In this document: piece after piece, positions 29,601-42,648 of the stretch
How the letters are laid out: the number at the start of each line of letters is the position of its first letter
How positions within the stretch are numbered: position 1 is the stretch's first letter
Source of the DNA: CAVXHV01 sp963761445
GTDB lineage: Bacteria > Planctomycetota > Planctomycetia > Isosphaerales > Isosphaeraceae
Assembly: GCA_963761445.1 (NCBI GenBank)
Contig: CAVXHV010000001.1
Span: 372,001-436,000 of the forward strand
Direction of reading: 5' to 3'
DNA length: 64,000 nucleotides
Made by a program: the position numbers and the translations under genes
The notes under the pieces: model-generated
What the model was told of the DNA's origin: nothing
Seen by the model: the letters and a program-made list of their open reading frames with translations, nothing else
Database searches by the model: none

Positions 29601-32600
29601 TCTCGGCGACTGTTGACCCGCATGGCTCGAGCGCATCGGTGCTCTTCCAGTACTCGACCGACCCGACGTTTGCCCCGACTGTCCAGGCCGAGGTCGGCTC
29701 AGGATTCGCCTCCCCGGAGGACGTGGCGGTCGACGACTACGGCGACGTTTTCGTCGCCGACACGAACCATAACCTCGTCAAGGAAGTCAAGCCCAACGGC
29801 GCGATCGTGACCATCGGCTCCGGGTTCAGCCGCCCGGACGGGGTGGCGGTCGACGAGGACGGCGACGTTTTCGTCGCCGACACGGACAACGACGACGTCG
29901 CGGAAGTCAAGCCCAACGGCTCGATCGTGACTATCGCCTCGGCCGACTATACCGCCAACAGTTTGAACCCGGGCGGGGTGGCGGTCGACGCGGCTGGCGA
30001 CGTTTTCATCGCCTACACCTTCTCCGAGGTCGTCACGGAAGTCAAGCCAGATGGCTCGATGGTGCAGATCGGCCCCGGGTTCGACAGCCCGCGTGCCCTG
30101 GCCGTCGACGCCGCCGGCGACCTCTTCATCGCCGACCCCCCGAAAAACGTTGTTTACGAGGTCACACCCGGGCCCGACGGCACGGTCACGACCATCGGCT
30201 CCGGGTTCGACAGCCCGAGCGGAGTAGCGGTCGATGCCGTCGGCGACGTCTTTGTTGCCGACTCCGGCAACAACGCTGTCAAAGAAGTCAGGCCCGACGG
30301 CTCGGTGCTGACCATCGCCTCCGGGTTCGACAACCCGAGCGGAGTGGCGGTCGACGCCGCCGGCGACGTCTTTGTCTCCGACGCCAACAACAGCCAGGTC
30401 GTGGAGCTGTCGCCGACGAGCGTGGCAGCCGTGCCAACGTCGGTATCGGGCACCGGCCCCCAGGCGGTCACGGCGACGCTGACGGCCCTTCCATGGGATA
30501 CAACCTACTACTTCCGGGCCATCGCTACTGGCCCCGGCATGACCGGTGTCGCGACTCAGGCCGGCTCATTCACGACGCTGCTGCCAACGGTCGCCGACGG
30601 CCCGGCGACGGCGGTGACGACCGTGGGTGCAACGGTCAGCGCGAGCGTCGACGCACAGGGTTTGACCGCCTCCGACGTGCTGTTCCAGTACTCCACTAGC
30701 CCGACGTTCGCCTCGACGGTCAAGGCCGACTTCGCCTCGGGGCTCAGCGAGCCGCAAGGTGTGGCAGTCGACTCGGCCGGTGACCTGTTCGTCGCCGACC
30801 CTGTTGACAACGCCGTGAAGGAGGTCAAGCCCGACGGTTCGACCGTGACTATCGGCTCCGGGTTCAATCACCCGCAAGGCGTGGCGGTCAACAGCTCCGG
30901 CGACGTCTTCGTAGCCGACTCCGGTAACAACGACGTCAAGGAGGTTGAGCCGGACGGCACGATCGAAACGATCGGCTCAGGGTTCAACAACCCGACCGAC
31001 CTGGTGCTTGACAGCTCCGGCGACCTCTTCGTCGCAGATATCGGCTCTGGCACCGTCAAGGAGATCACACCCGGGCCCGGGGGCTCGATCGTGACCATCG
31101 GCGCCGGGTTCAGCGACCCGGCCGGCGTGGCGGTCGACGCCGAAGGCGACGTCTTTGTCGCCGACTCCATTTCGAACGATGTCTATGAGATCACACCCGG
31201 CCCCAACAGCACGACTGTGACCGTCGGCACCGGGTTAAGCGGTCCGACCGGCGTCGCCGTCGACAGCTTCGGCGACGTCTTTGTCGCTAACTTCGGCTCG
31301 AGCGACGTCGACGAACTCGCGCCGAACGGCACGATCACGACCGTCGCCACCGGGCTCAGCAACCCGAACGGCGTGGTGGTCGACGGCTCCGGCGACGTCT
31401 TCGTCGCCGACACAGACAACAGCCGGGTCTTGGAGCTGTCGCCGCCGCAGAGCGTCGCTGCATCGCCGTCGTCGGTGACGGGCACCGAAGCTCAGGCGGT
31501 GAGGGCGACGCTTGCGGGCCTCACAGCGGGTACCGCCTACTATTTCCGGGCCATCGCCACCATCAGCGGCGTGAAGTTTACGGCCTCGCCGGCCGGCTCG
31601 TTCATGACGTTGGTGCCGCCAATCGTCGACGGCCAGGCCATCGCGCTGACGGGCGTCAGTGCGACGGTCGCCGCGACGGTCGACCCCCGCGGCTCGACCG
31701 ACACGGTGCAGTTCCAGTACTCGACCGACCCGACATTCCGCTCGACGTCCTCTTCGACCGTCTCCGCGACGCCCTCCTCGGTCACGGGCACCGGCCCTGT
31801 CGCGGTGACAGCCATGCTGACCGGCCTCAAACCGGGCACCACGTACTACTTCCGAGCTATCGCCGCCGGCCCCGGCGGCACGCTCGCCGGGTCGCCGGCC
31901 GGCTCATTCACCACGCCGCTGCCACCCCTGGTCGTCGATGGACCGGCTCAGGCGGTGACGGCCATGGGTGCGACGATCGCGGCGACCGTCGACCCCCGCG
32001 GCTCGACCAAGGTGTTCTTCCAGTCCTCGACCGACCCGACATTCACCCCGACGGTCCAGTCCGGCGTCGACTCGGGGTTCAACCACCCGTATGGCGTGGC
32101 GGTCGACGGCTACGGTGATCTATTCGTGGCAGACTCAGGCAACAACACCGTCCAGGAGGTCACGCCAGACGGCACGATCTTGACCATCGGCTCAGGCTTC
32201 AGCGACCCGACCGGCGTGGCGGTTGACACCGCCGGTGACGTCTTCGTTGCCGATTCAGGTAACAACGCTGTCAAGGAGATCACGTCCGGCGGCACGATCT
32301 TGACCATCGGGGCTGGCTTTAGCGATCCGACTGGCGTGGCGGTCGACTCTTCCGGCGACGTGTTCGTCGCTGACTCGGGAAACCATGCCGTCAAAGAGGT
32401 CACGCCCGGCGGCACGATCGTCACCATCGGCTCCGGGTTCAACGACCCGACCGGCGTAGCAGTCGACGCCACTGGCGATGTCTTCGTCGCTGACTTCGGC
32501 ACGCGTACCGTCAGTGAGGTCAAGGCCAACGGCACGATCGTCACTAACGGCTCGGGGTTCAGCGATCCGACCGGCGTGGCCGTCGATGCCGCCGGCGACG

Positions 32601-35600
32601 TCTTCGTCGCCGGCACCGGCTTGACCGCCGTCGAGGAGGTCAAGCCCAACGGCACGATCGTGACCATCGGCTCGGGGTTCAACAACCCGAGTGCCGTGGC
32701 GGTCGACGCCTTAGGCGACGTCTTCGTCGCTGACACCGGCGACAACCAGATCGTGGAGCTGTCGCCGCCGGCCGTGGCAGCTTCGCCGCTCACGGGCTCC
32801 GGAACCAAGTCGGTGACGGCGACCCTGGCAGGGCTCCAGCCCGGCACCACGTACTACTTCCGGGCCATCGCTGCCGGCCCGGGCGGTATCGTCGCCGGGT
32901 CGCCGGCCGGCTCGTTTACCACACCGCTGCTGCCGACGGTCGTTGACGGCTCTTCTAGCGCGGTGTCGTTCAATGCCGCGACGCTCGCGGCGACAGTGAA
33001 CCCTGAGGGCTTGATCGCCAGCACGATGTTCCAGTACTCGACCGCCCCGACCTTCACGGCGACGCTCCAGACCACGGTCGACCCGGCGCTCAACCGCCCA
33101 TTCGGCGTGGCGGTCGACCGCTACGGCGACGTGTTCGTCGCCGACACCGGCGACAACGCCGTCCAGGAGATCAAACCCGACGGCACGATCGTGTCCATCG
33201 GCGCGGGATTCAACGGGCCAAGCGGCGTGGCCGTCGATGCCGCCGGCGACGTCTTCGTCGCCGACACGGATGACAACGCCGTCGAGGAGGTCACGCCCGG
33301 CGGCGCGATCGCAAACATCGGCTCCGGGTTCAACGACCCATACGGTGTGGCCGTCGATGCCGATGGCGACGTCTTCGTCGCTGACACTGGCTCTAACGTC
33401 GTTGAGGAGGTCAAACCGAACGGCACGATCGTGACCATCGGCTCCGGATTCAGCGGCCCGGAGGGCGTGGCGGTCGACGCCGCCGGTGACGTTTTCGTCG
33501 GCGACACCGGCAACGACGCCGTCAAGGAAGTAAAGCCCGACGGCACGATCGTGACCATCGCGACCGGCTTTACCTCTTCCGCTTACAGCGGCCCGCGCGG
33601 CTTGGCGGTCGACGCTGCCGGCGATGTCTTCGTGCCCAACTTTAACCCCGTCGCCTCCTACGTCTACGTCGAGGAGATCACACCCGGCGGGTCGGATATC
33701 TCCGTCGGCTCGGAATTCTACCTGGCGAGCGGAGTGGCGGTCGACGGCACTGGCGACGTCTTCGTCGCCGACTGGGGCAACAACCAGGTCGTGGAGCTGT
33801 CGCCGCCCAGCGTGGCGGCCTCGCCGTCGCCGGTCACAGGCGCCGGCGCCCAGGCGGTGACGGCGACAGTCACCGGCCTCCAACCGAATACCACTTACTA
33901 CTTCCGGGCCGTCGCCAGCGTCGACGGCGCGACCTTCGCGGCCGGGACGGCCGGCTCGTTCACGACGCTGCCGGCGCCGACGGTCGTCGACGGCCTCGCT
34001 AACGCGGTGACAACCGTCAGTGCGACGGTTGGGGCGACGGTCAACCCCGAGGGCGAGCCCGCCTCGGTGCTCTTCCAGTACTCGACCGACCCAACGTTCG
34101 CCCCGACGGACCAGTCGATCCTCGGCTCGGGGTCCGGCTACCCGGACGGCGTGGCGGTCGATTCCGTCGGTGACGTCTTCCTGGCCGACGACGACGACGG
34201 CGACGTCCGGGAGGTCAAGCCCGACGGCTCGATCGTGACCATCGCCTCAGGGTTCAGCACTCCGCAGGGCGTGGCGGTCGACGCCGCCGGCGACGTCTTC
34301 GTCGCGGACACCGGCAACAATGCCGTCTATGAGGTCACACCCGGGCCCGACGGCACGACCACGACCTTCGCCTCAGGGCTCGCAGGCCCGACCGGCGTGG
34401 CGGTCGATTCAGCCGGCGACGTCTTCGTCGCTGAGCTCGGCAACAACGCCGTCGAGGAGTTCGAGCCCAACCAAACGATCGAGACCATCGGCTCCGGGTT
34501 CAACGAACCGTCGGGCGTGGCGGTCGACAGCTCCGGCGACGTCTTCGTCGCCGACAGCGGCAACAACGCCGTCAAGGAGGTCACGCCCGACGGCTCGATC
34601 GAGACCATCGGCTACGGATTCAGCGGCCCGACCGGCGTCGCCGTCGACAGTTCCGGTGACGTCTTTGTGGCAGATTCCGGCAACAACGCGGTCGAGGAGG
34701 TCAAACCCAACGGCTCGATCGACACCATCGGCTCCGGGTTCAACGTGCCGAACGCCGTGGCGCTCGCAGGCAACGGCGCGGTCTTCGTCGCCGACTCCGG
34801 CAACGGCCGCATCGTGGCGTTGTCAACGCCGCACGTGGGGGCCTCGTCCTCGTCGCTCTCAGGCGACGGTGCCCAGGCGGTGACGGCAACACTGACCGGC
34901 CTCACACCGGACACCACCTATTACTTCCGAGCCATCGCCACCAGCGACGGCTCGAACTACGCCGGCTCGCCGGCCGGCTCGTTCACCACGCTACCGCCGC
35001 CCTTGGTCGTTGACGGCACGCCTACGGCGCCGACGTCCGCCGGCGCGACGGTAAGCGCGACGGTCGACCCCCAGGGCTCGACCGCCTCGTTGGTATTCCA
35101 GTACTCGACCGACCGGCGGTTCGCCCCGACGGTCCAGGCCGTCGTCGCCTCGGGGTTCGACAGCCCGTACGGCGTGGCTGTCGACGACGGCGATGTTTTC
35201 GTCGCAGACCCGGGCTCTGGCACCGTCGAGGAGATCAAGCCCGGCGGTACGATCGTGACCATCGGCTCGGGGTTCAACCACCCGACCGGCGTGGCGGTCG
35301 ACAGCTCCGGCGACGTCTTCGTCGTCGACACCGGCTCGAGCGCCATCGAGGAGATCACGCCCGACAACTCTGTTATCTCCATCGGCTCGGGGTTCAACCA
35401 CCCGAGCGGCGTGGCGGTTGACGCCAACGGCGACGTCTTCGTCGCCGACAGCGGCTCGAACGCCATCGAGGAGGTCACACCCAACGGCTCGATCGTGACC
35501 ATCGGATCTGGGTTCAGCAGCCCGACCGGCGTGGCACTCGACGCTTACGGCGACGTCTTCGTCGCCGACTCTGGCAACAATTCCGTCAAGGAGGTCACGC

Positions 35601-38600
35601 CCAATGGCACCATCACTACCATCGGCTCGCACTTCAGCGACCCGACCGGCGTCGCGGTCGACCCTTCCGGCGAGGTTTTCGTCGCGGACTCCGGCAACAA
35701 CTCCGTCGAGGAGTTCGCGCAAGGCGGCTCCATCGTGACGATCGGCTCGGGCTTCACCGACCCGACCGGCGTCGCGGTCGACGTCAACGGCGACGTCTTC
35801 GTCGCCGACTCCGGCAACGGCCGGGCCCTGGAGTTGTCAACGCCGAGTGTGGCCGCCTCGCCCGCGCAGGTCTCGGGCACCGGCATCCAGGCGGTGACGG
35901 CGACGCTGACCGGACTCACTTCCGGCGCCACTTACTACTACCGCGCCATCGCCACTGTCGACGGTGCGACCTTCGCCGCTGGGTCGGCCGGCTCGTTCAC
36001 CCCGCTGCTCCAGCCGCCGGTTGCCATCGGCCAGCCAAGCGCGGTGACGTCCGTCGGCGCGACAGTGAGCGCAACGGTCAACCCGCAGGGCTCGACCGCC
36101 TCGGTGCTCTTTCAGTACTCGACCGACCTGACGTTTACCCCGACCGTCGCAACCACCCTCGCCTCGGGGATAAACAGCCCCTACGGTGTGGCGGTCGACG
36201 ACTTCGGAGACGTCTTCTTCTCCGAGTGCAACAACAACGCCGTCGAAGAGGTCAAGCCCGACGGCTCGATCGTGAGCATCGGTTCCGGGTTCGACTTTCC
36301 GACCGGCGTGGCGGTGGACAGCCACGGTGACGTTTTCGTCGCCGACTCGGGCGACGGCACAATCAAAGAGATCAAAGGCGGCTTGACCACGACTGTCGCC
36401 TCGGGGTTCGGCGGCGCCACCGGCTTGGCGGTCGACGCCGCCGGCGACATCTTCGTCTCCCTCGCCGACGACAACTCCGTCGTGGAGGTCAAGCTCGACG
36501 GCTCGAAGGTGACAATCGACTCCGGGCTAGCGTTCCCGCAGGGCGTGGCGGTCGATTCGGCCGGTGATGTCTTTGTCACCGCCGGCCTCGGCGGAGACGT
36601 CACGGAGATCACGCCCGATGGCACGATCGTCACCATCGGATCCGGTTTCGGCTTCCCTGTCGGTGTGGCGGTCGACACCGCCGGCGACGTCTTCGTCGCC
36701 GACACCGATGCCGCCATCAAGGAGATCAAGCCCGACGGCTCGACGGTGACCATCAACTCCAACAACGACCCGTGGGGCGTGGCGGTGAGCGCCGCCGGTG
36801 ACGTCTTCGTCACCGACGAATACGACGGCAACATTGCCGAGGTGTCGCCGCCGAGCGTGGCGGCCTCACCGTCGCCGGTGACGGGCACCGGCGCCCAGGC
36901 AGTGTCCGCGACGCTGACCGGCCTCGTACCGGCCACTACGTACTTCTTCCGGGCCATCGACACCTTGGGCGGCGAGCCCGTCGCCGCCTCGTCGGCCGGC
37001 TCATTCACCACGTTGTTGCCGACTGTCGTCGACGGCCCCGCGTCGGCGGTAACGGCCGCCGCTGCAACGGTGTCGGCGACGGTCAACCCCCAAGGCGGGA
37101 CCGCCTCGGTGCTTTTCCAGTATTCGACGGACCCGACGTTCAGCTCGGCATTGTCCACGACGCCAAAATCGCTCTCAGGCATGAACGCCCAGACGGTGAC
37201 GGAGACACTGACGGGCCTCACGATAGGCACCACCTACTACTACCGCGCCATCGCCACCATCGGGGGCGAGACCTTCACCGCCTCGCCGTCCGGCTCGTTC
37301 ACCACGCTGGTGCCGACACTCGTCGACGGCTCTGCCAGCGCTGTGACGGCCGTCGGTGCGACGGTTAGCGCCACGGTCGACCCGCAAGGCTCGAGCGACG
37401 CCGTGTACGTCCAGTACTCGACCAGCCCGACATTCACGCCGGCGGTCCAGGAGATTCTCGGCTCGCAATTCAGCGCTCCGAACGGCGCCGCGGTCGACGC
37501 CGCGGGCGACGTCTTCGTCGCCGAGTTCGGCAACAACGCCGTCGAGGAGTTCAAGCCCAACGGGACGATCATGTCCATCGGCTCCGGGTTCGATCGTCCC
37601 ATGGGGGTGGCAGTCAACGCCGCGGGCGATGTCTTCGTCGCCGACTTCCTCAACAACGCGATCAAGGAGATCATCCCCGGGCCCGACGGCACGACCACGA
37701 CCTTCGTCTCAGGGGTCTTCAGGCCGACCGGCGTGGCGGTCGACTCAGCCGGCGACGTCTTCGTAACCACCACGGTCAGCACTTCCGTCGAGGAGTACGA
37801 AACCAACGGCAAGATCGTGGCCATCGGCTCCAATTTAAACGTTCCGGCCGGCGTGGCAGTCAACGCCGCGGGCGATGTCTTCGTCGCCAATCAAGGCAAC
37901 GACACCGTCGAGGAGTTCACGGTCGGCGGCGCGACGATTCGCATCGCCTCCAATTTAAACAATCCGTCCGGCGTGGCGGTCGACGCCGCGGGCGATGTCT
38001 TCGTCACCGTCGCCGGCTCGAACGCCGTCGAGGAGTTCGAGCCCGACGGCGCGATCGTGACCATCACCTCCGGGTTCAGCAATCCGACAGGCGTGGCAGT
38101 CGATAACTCGGGCGACCTCTACGTCTGCGACTCCTTGAACAATCGGGTCGTCGAGATGTCAACACCGCAAATCTTGGCGGCCTCGCCAAGCTCGGTCACG
38201 GGCTCAGGCCCCCAAGCGGTGACGGCGACTCTCTCGGGCCTCACACCGGGCGCCACCTATTACTACCGGGCGATCGTCGCCGTCGATGGCGAGATCTTCA
38301 CCGCCTCGCCGGCCGGCTCGTTCATCGCGCTGCCGCAGCCGACGGTTACCGTCGCGACAACCGGTGTCGGCACAGGCGGGGCGACCTACGGACAGTCTCT
38401 CTCCTTCGTCGCGACGGTCGCGCCGCCGGGCGTGGGCGAAACGACTCCCACCGGGACGGTCCAGTTCGCCATCGATGGCGTCGACTTGGGATCGGCCGTC
38501 GCCCTGGTGAACGGTGCCGCCACCAGCCCCGCCATCGACACGATCGGCGCGGGCACACACGACGTCACGGCATCCTACTCCGGCGACACCAGCTACGGTC

Positions 38601-40453
38601 CCGACAGCGGCGAGCTGACACAGGTCATCGATCAGGCCCCCCTCACCGTCACCGCGAAGAACCAGACCCGCCCCTTCGGCCAGCCCAACCCGACGCTGAC
38701 GGACACCATCACCGGCTTCGTCAACGACGACAGCTCCACCGTCGTCACCGGCTCCGCCAACCTCAGCACGACGGCGACCCCGTCGAGCGCAGTCGGCACC
38801 GACCCGATCATCACGGCACTGGGAACTCTCGCCGCCGCCAACTACGACTTCACCACCTTCGTCAACGCCACCCTGACGATCGTTCCCGCGCTCACAGCCT
38901 CCCTCACGCCAGTCGCCGGGCCGACCAACGTGTCGGTCGCGAACGAGGATGTCACTTTCAGCGTCCCGATCAACACGAGCAGCTTTACCTCGGCCGCCTT
39001 GATCCTGACCGACTGCGGATCGGGCAACCTGATCAATGGCGGCGTGACAATCACGCTCGTACCGAGCACAGCTTCGACCTACGCGATCGGCGGCCTGTCG
39101 AGTCTGACCACCGGGCAGGGCCTCTACACGCTCACGGTCAATGCCGCCTTGGTCCAGGATCAAAACGGCTTCGCCGGCGTGGGCACGTCCTACACGTCGT
39201 GGCTCATGGACACAACGCCCCCGGTAAGCAAGGTCAGCCCACTCGCAACGCGCGGCACGAGCCTCGCGTTCCCCGTCTCGGTCACCGGCTCCGACGGTGG
39301 GTCACCACCCTCCGGAGTCGCGTCATACGACATCTATTCCGCGACCAACGGCGGACTATGGGCCCTCTGGACGACCGTGCCGGCAAGCAATCCAACAGCC
39401 ACTTTCACGGGCCAGAGCAACACAACCTACACGTTCTACAGCATCGCCCACGACCTGGCCGGTAACACCGAGGTCAAGACGCCGGTGATCGAGGCGAGCA
39501 CCTACCTCCCTGACTTGACGCCCTCTGTGACCTTTGTCGACGGGACGACAGGCACCAACCCGAGCACCGTGAACACCACGACCGGGACGTTCACACTTAA
39601 CCTGACGGGAAGCGATCCTGGCGGCGGTGTCGTGACCTACTTCGAGGTCTTCGCGTCAGTCGATTCCGGCGCATACCAACTGGCCGCGCCGCCGATTCCC
39701 GCCGGCCCGGCAGACAGCTCCGGAAATGTCCACGCGACGACTCCGTACCAGGGTCTCACAGACGGTGCCAACCATACCTATGCGTTCTACAGCATCGGGT
39801 TCGACAGCGCGGGTAACACGCAATCGGCACCGACCAGCCCCAATCTCGCGCTTCCAGAGACGTTTGCAAGCGCCACCCCGTCCCAGCTCCAGGTGTCAAG
39901 CCTGGTCGTGGAGAATGGCGCCGTGGAGCGGTCGTATATCCGTTACCTGCAAGTCGACTTCAACGAGTCAGACAGCCAGTCGGCCGGCGAGCTCACGCAG
40001 ATCGTCAATTCGAGCAGCTCCGCATCACCTGATATTCAGCTCTATCAGTACGACTTGAACGACGACGCGTCGAGCAAGACAGCCGTCTCGCTCTCAGGTG
40101 TCACCGTCGAGCTGATCGACCACGCGATTGAGCTCGACTTCGGCGCAAACGGAATCGGAGGCAATCCCAACACGACGACCGCGGATGGCTATTACGAGCT
40201 CGACATCAAGCTTCCGAGTGGAGCGACCGCTGTGCACCACTTCTACCGGCTGCTGGGCGACGTGACCGGCGACGGGACGGTGGACAGCAACGACTTGAAC
40301 GCAATCGCCGCCGAGATCAATCTGTCGAACCCGATTGGCTTCTCACCCTTGGGCGCGGATGTAAACGGCGACGGCAGCATTTCAGCGCTCGACCTCACAC
40401 TGGCGACCCGGGCCAAGGGGCACAAGCTGAAATCGGGTCTATCCCTGGGATGA
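26611..40453 (+). CDS. Giant LEPR-XLL surface protein with nested NHL propellers and C-terminal dockerin-like repeat
   Basis: Start at 26611 has AGGAGAGG upstream. After an Arg-rich stretch comes LEWLEGRTLLS, the LEPR-XLL-like sorting motif. Then in order: a right-handed beta-helix of choice-of-anchor-Q type (26750-27730); a jelly-roll-like segment (27750-28340); a legume-lectin-like domain (28430-29030; GIAFVLQNDNAG); ten FN3-like modules, eight with six-bladed NHL-type propellers (29549-38340); a bacterial Ig-like domain (TPTGTVQFAIDGVDLGS); an MBG domain (PLTVTAKNQTRPFGQPNPTL); more Ig-like parts; and a dockerin-like end with two calcium loops (GDVTGDGTVDSNDL and ADVNGDGSISALDL). One base is missing near 27730: the frame ends as AIGAGANAGR at 27744 while LAANVKDAAPDPTKW continues in the next frame. 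Corrected length is about 4,613 residues. It is probably exported and cell-surface, with adhesion or matrix as likely roles. Confidence 0.85.
29690..38170 (+). repeat. 48 NHL-type blade repeats of about 120 bp in eight blocks of six
   Basis: Each unit encodes about 40 residues of the form GSGFxxPxGVAVDxxGDVFV followed by ADSGNNxVKEVxPDGTIVTI. I counted six units in every block. Blocks lie at about 29690-30420, 30727-31440, 32066-32765, 33079-33805, 34119-34826, 35143-35840, 36160-36850 and 37455-38165. The DNA is repetitive enough to challenge assembly, so the true copy number could differ. Confidence 0.85.
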
Positions 40454-40704
40454 GTTTCTCCGCCCGGAGGGCAGGGATTCTGGTCGTGACGTTTCGTCGG
40501 ATGGCGCGAGCTTTCTTAAAGACTTTCGCGTCTACTGAAAAGTCGAAGCGCCCCAACGACCGAATTGAATGGAGATGAGGAGATAGCCCGCAATGTCCGC
40601 GCCGGACGGAAAAAGCCGGGAATTGTCGCGACTTTGCGGGTTACGCAAACGGCGCCGTCCGTCAAAGGGATGCCAGATTGCGTACAGAGGAGGGAGCCGG
40701 CTGC

Positions 40705-41826
40705 ATGTTTCCGTGGGCGAAGCGAAGTGCACTTGGCGCAACGGCCGCGATTCATCGTCTCGGGCAGATCGGTCGGCAACGCCGGCGGTGCGGGATCGCA
40801 CCGGTTATGGAAGCACTCGAGGGCCGGAGACTGCTCTCGGCTTACACCGGCCCGTCGGCGGTCAGGAACATCCTGTCCAGCGGGGGGGTGTTTCGGATCG
40901 AGGTCGAGGAGGGTCCCGGAGTCTTCAAGGTGCATTCCGCGGGCAAGGGTGCGATCGATCTGACTGCGTTTGGGACGAGCGCGGATACCGAGCTCAGTAT
41001 CAGCCAGGTGCGCCCGCGCTACCACTTCCCCAGTCAGCTTCTTTCGATCCACGCGCTGACTGTCACTTCTGGTGAGCTCGGTGGATTGGATGCCTCCGCA
41101 GCGAAACTGACGGGGGTCATGACTCCGCTCAAGAACACGATGCAAACCCTTACGCTCGGCGAGCTAGGGCCCGGTGCGCGTGTGGAGGTTGACGGCAGCG
41201 TAGGCGTGATGGCCGTTTCGACGATCAATCTCGGTCCCACGGGACTGGTCTCGATTTCGGGAGGGTTGAACACCTCCGAACCCACAGGTTCGACCAGCAC
41301 GGCCTCGCTGATTGGCGTCATGACGATCGGCAGTCTGAACCTCGATGGTGGGCGGTTTCTGATCGGTCAGGACTCGCTCGCGCCGATCTCGATTCTGGAC
41401 AACATGACGATCAGCCACGACGGTCTTTTTTCGGTAGGCCGGGACCTCGACGATTCGCTCACGGTCAATGGAAACCTGGAGCTTGATTCCGGTGGCCAGC
41501 TCATGGTTGGCCGCAATCTCAGTGACCTGACCGTGAACGGCAACGTGATTGTCAATCCCAGCGGCAGCGGCATTGTCGTGAACGGCGTGCTGGGCGACAT
41601 GGTCGTCGAGGGTCTCTTTCAAGGACAGGGAGGCACGGCCGCACCGACGTTCTTCGACCTGGGGGTCGGGTTGACCATCAATGGGTTGAGCATCCTGGGA
41701 GGAAATACGGCCCTGGAGAGTTTGATCAACGCCAACATCCGCGCAGGGGGAAGCATCAGCGGAGTCGACATCGCGTATGGAACGGTGAACAGCACGATCC
41801 AGCCCAACACGCCGCCGGTGGGGTGA
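40705..41826 (+). CDS. LEPR-XLL surface protein, beta-rich
   Basis: The 373-residue product carries MEALEGRRLLSAYTG near residue 33, the same sorting motif as the giant protein. After it come repeats of short beta strands rich in Gly, Asn, Thr and Val (e.g. DDSLTVNGNLELDSGGQLMV then GRNLSDLTVNGNVIVNPSG), which suggest a parallel beta-helix. There is no recognisable enzymatic domain. The start at 40705 has GAGGAGGGAG about 10 bases upstream. It follows the giant gene by 250 bases and may be expressed with it. Confidence 0.75.
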   Translation: MFPWAKRSALGATAAIHRLGQIGRQRRRCGIAPVMEALEGRRLLSAYTGPSAVRNILSSGGVFRIEVEEGPGVFKVHSAGKGAIDLTAFGTSADTELSISQVRPRYHFPSQLLSIHALTVTSGELGGLDASAAKLTGVMTPLKNTMQTLTLGELGPGARVEVDGSVGVMAVSTINLGPTGLVSISGGLNTSEPTGSTSTASLIGVMTIGSLNLDGGRFLIGQDSLAPISILDNMTISHDGLFSVGRDLDDSLTVNGNLELDSGGQLMVGRNLSDLTVNGNVIVNPSGSGIVVNGVLGDMVVEGLFQGQGGTAAPTFFDLGVGLTINGLSILGGNTALESLINANIRAGGSISGVDIAYGTVNSTIQPNTPPVG

Positions 41827-41958
41827 GCGTGGGGTGGAACGCGTGAGGGACCAGGATTCGCGGGAGAATGGTGGCGACGCGAGCGATGAACTGCTGACAG
41901 ATACTTATCGTGTTGCATAGACTGGCATACAGAGAGTGCAAGAGACAGGAGCAGCGCC

Positions 41959-42636
41959 ATGAAGCTTCCTGAATTTCTGACGCGCGGCCCACTGGGAGAG
42001 ATTCTGCTGACGGGGCATCGCATCGAGCTCTATCATGTCATGAAATCCTTCAATGAGGGGCACACCGCCGAGATGCTGTATCACGAGTACCCCACGTTGC
42101 CACTCGGTTTGATTTACAAGGTGCTCGCGTTTTACTTTGAAAACCAGAGCGATGTTGACCGCTACGTGTCGGAGGTCGAAAACGAGCTTGATCGCCAAGA
42201 GGCCGCCCACGAGCCTAGCCCGGCTGAGATTCGAATTCGGAGCATGGCGGCAGAGAGCGCAGCGCATGACAGGTCAGCACGCGAGTCGTCGAACGCTCTG
42301 AACGGCGAATTGTTCCCGAGTCTTCCCGAGTTCTTGACTCGCCACGAGAAAGGCGAGATCCGCCTGACGGGCCACCGGATCGATCTTTTCCACTTGGTCT
42401 CCTTGTATAACGAGGGCAATTCCGCCGAGATGCTCTTGGGTTTCTTCCCGACGCTGAGCCTCGCCGTGATTCACAAGGTGATTGTGTTCTACCTTGAGAA
42501 CCAGGCCCACGTGGATGTGTATATGGCCCGTTGCGAGGCCGAGAGCGAGCGTCAGCAGGCCATGACGCCCGTCGCGCCGACGATCGAGGAGCTCAAAGCA
42601 AGGTTGCAGTCGAAAACCTCGGTCCCGACCGCGTAA
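41959..42636 (+). CDS. Tandem double-DUF433 protein (antitoxin-like)
   Basis: The 225-residue protein holds two copies of the same domain. Copy 1 starts LPEFLTRGPLGEILLTGHRI (residues 3-22) and copy 2 starts LPEFLTRHEKGEIRLTGHRI (about 121-140). Each continues with a helix-turn-helix-like part (SFNEGHTAEMLYHEYPTLPL and LYNEGNSAEMLLGFFPTLSL) and a conserved end (YKVLAFYFENQSDVDRY and HKVIVFYLENQAHVDVY). DUF433 proteins are usually single-domain antitoxins of about 75-110 residues paired with DUF5615 PIN-like proteins, and that partner follows 12 bases later. The fused duplication is unusual. A GGAGCAG sequence precedes the start. Confidence 0.8.
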   Translation: MKLPEFLTRGPLGEILLTGHRIELYHVMKSFNEGHTAEMLYHEYPTLPLGLIYKVLAFYFENQSDVDRYVSEVENELDRQEAAHEPSPAEIRIRSMAAESAAHDRSARESSNALNGELFPSLPEFLTRHEKGEIRLTGHRIDLFHLVSLYNEGNSAEMLLGFFPTLSLAVIHKVIVFYLENQAHVDVYMARCEAESERQQAMTPVAPTIEELKARLQSKTSVPTA

Positions 42637-42648
42637 GTTTGGACGAGA

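Noticed and set aside
32711..33883. A 390-codon minus-strand frame and similar ones inside the giant gene
   Set aside because: The 120-bp repeat forces all frames to stay open. The repetitive translations simply mirror the NHL units.
29690..38170. Regular 120-bp repeats considered as a CRISPR array or satellite
   Set aside because: The repeats are in frame, encode NHL blades, vary mainly at third codon positions and have no spacer structure.
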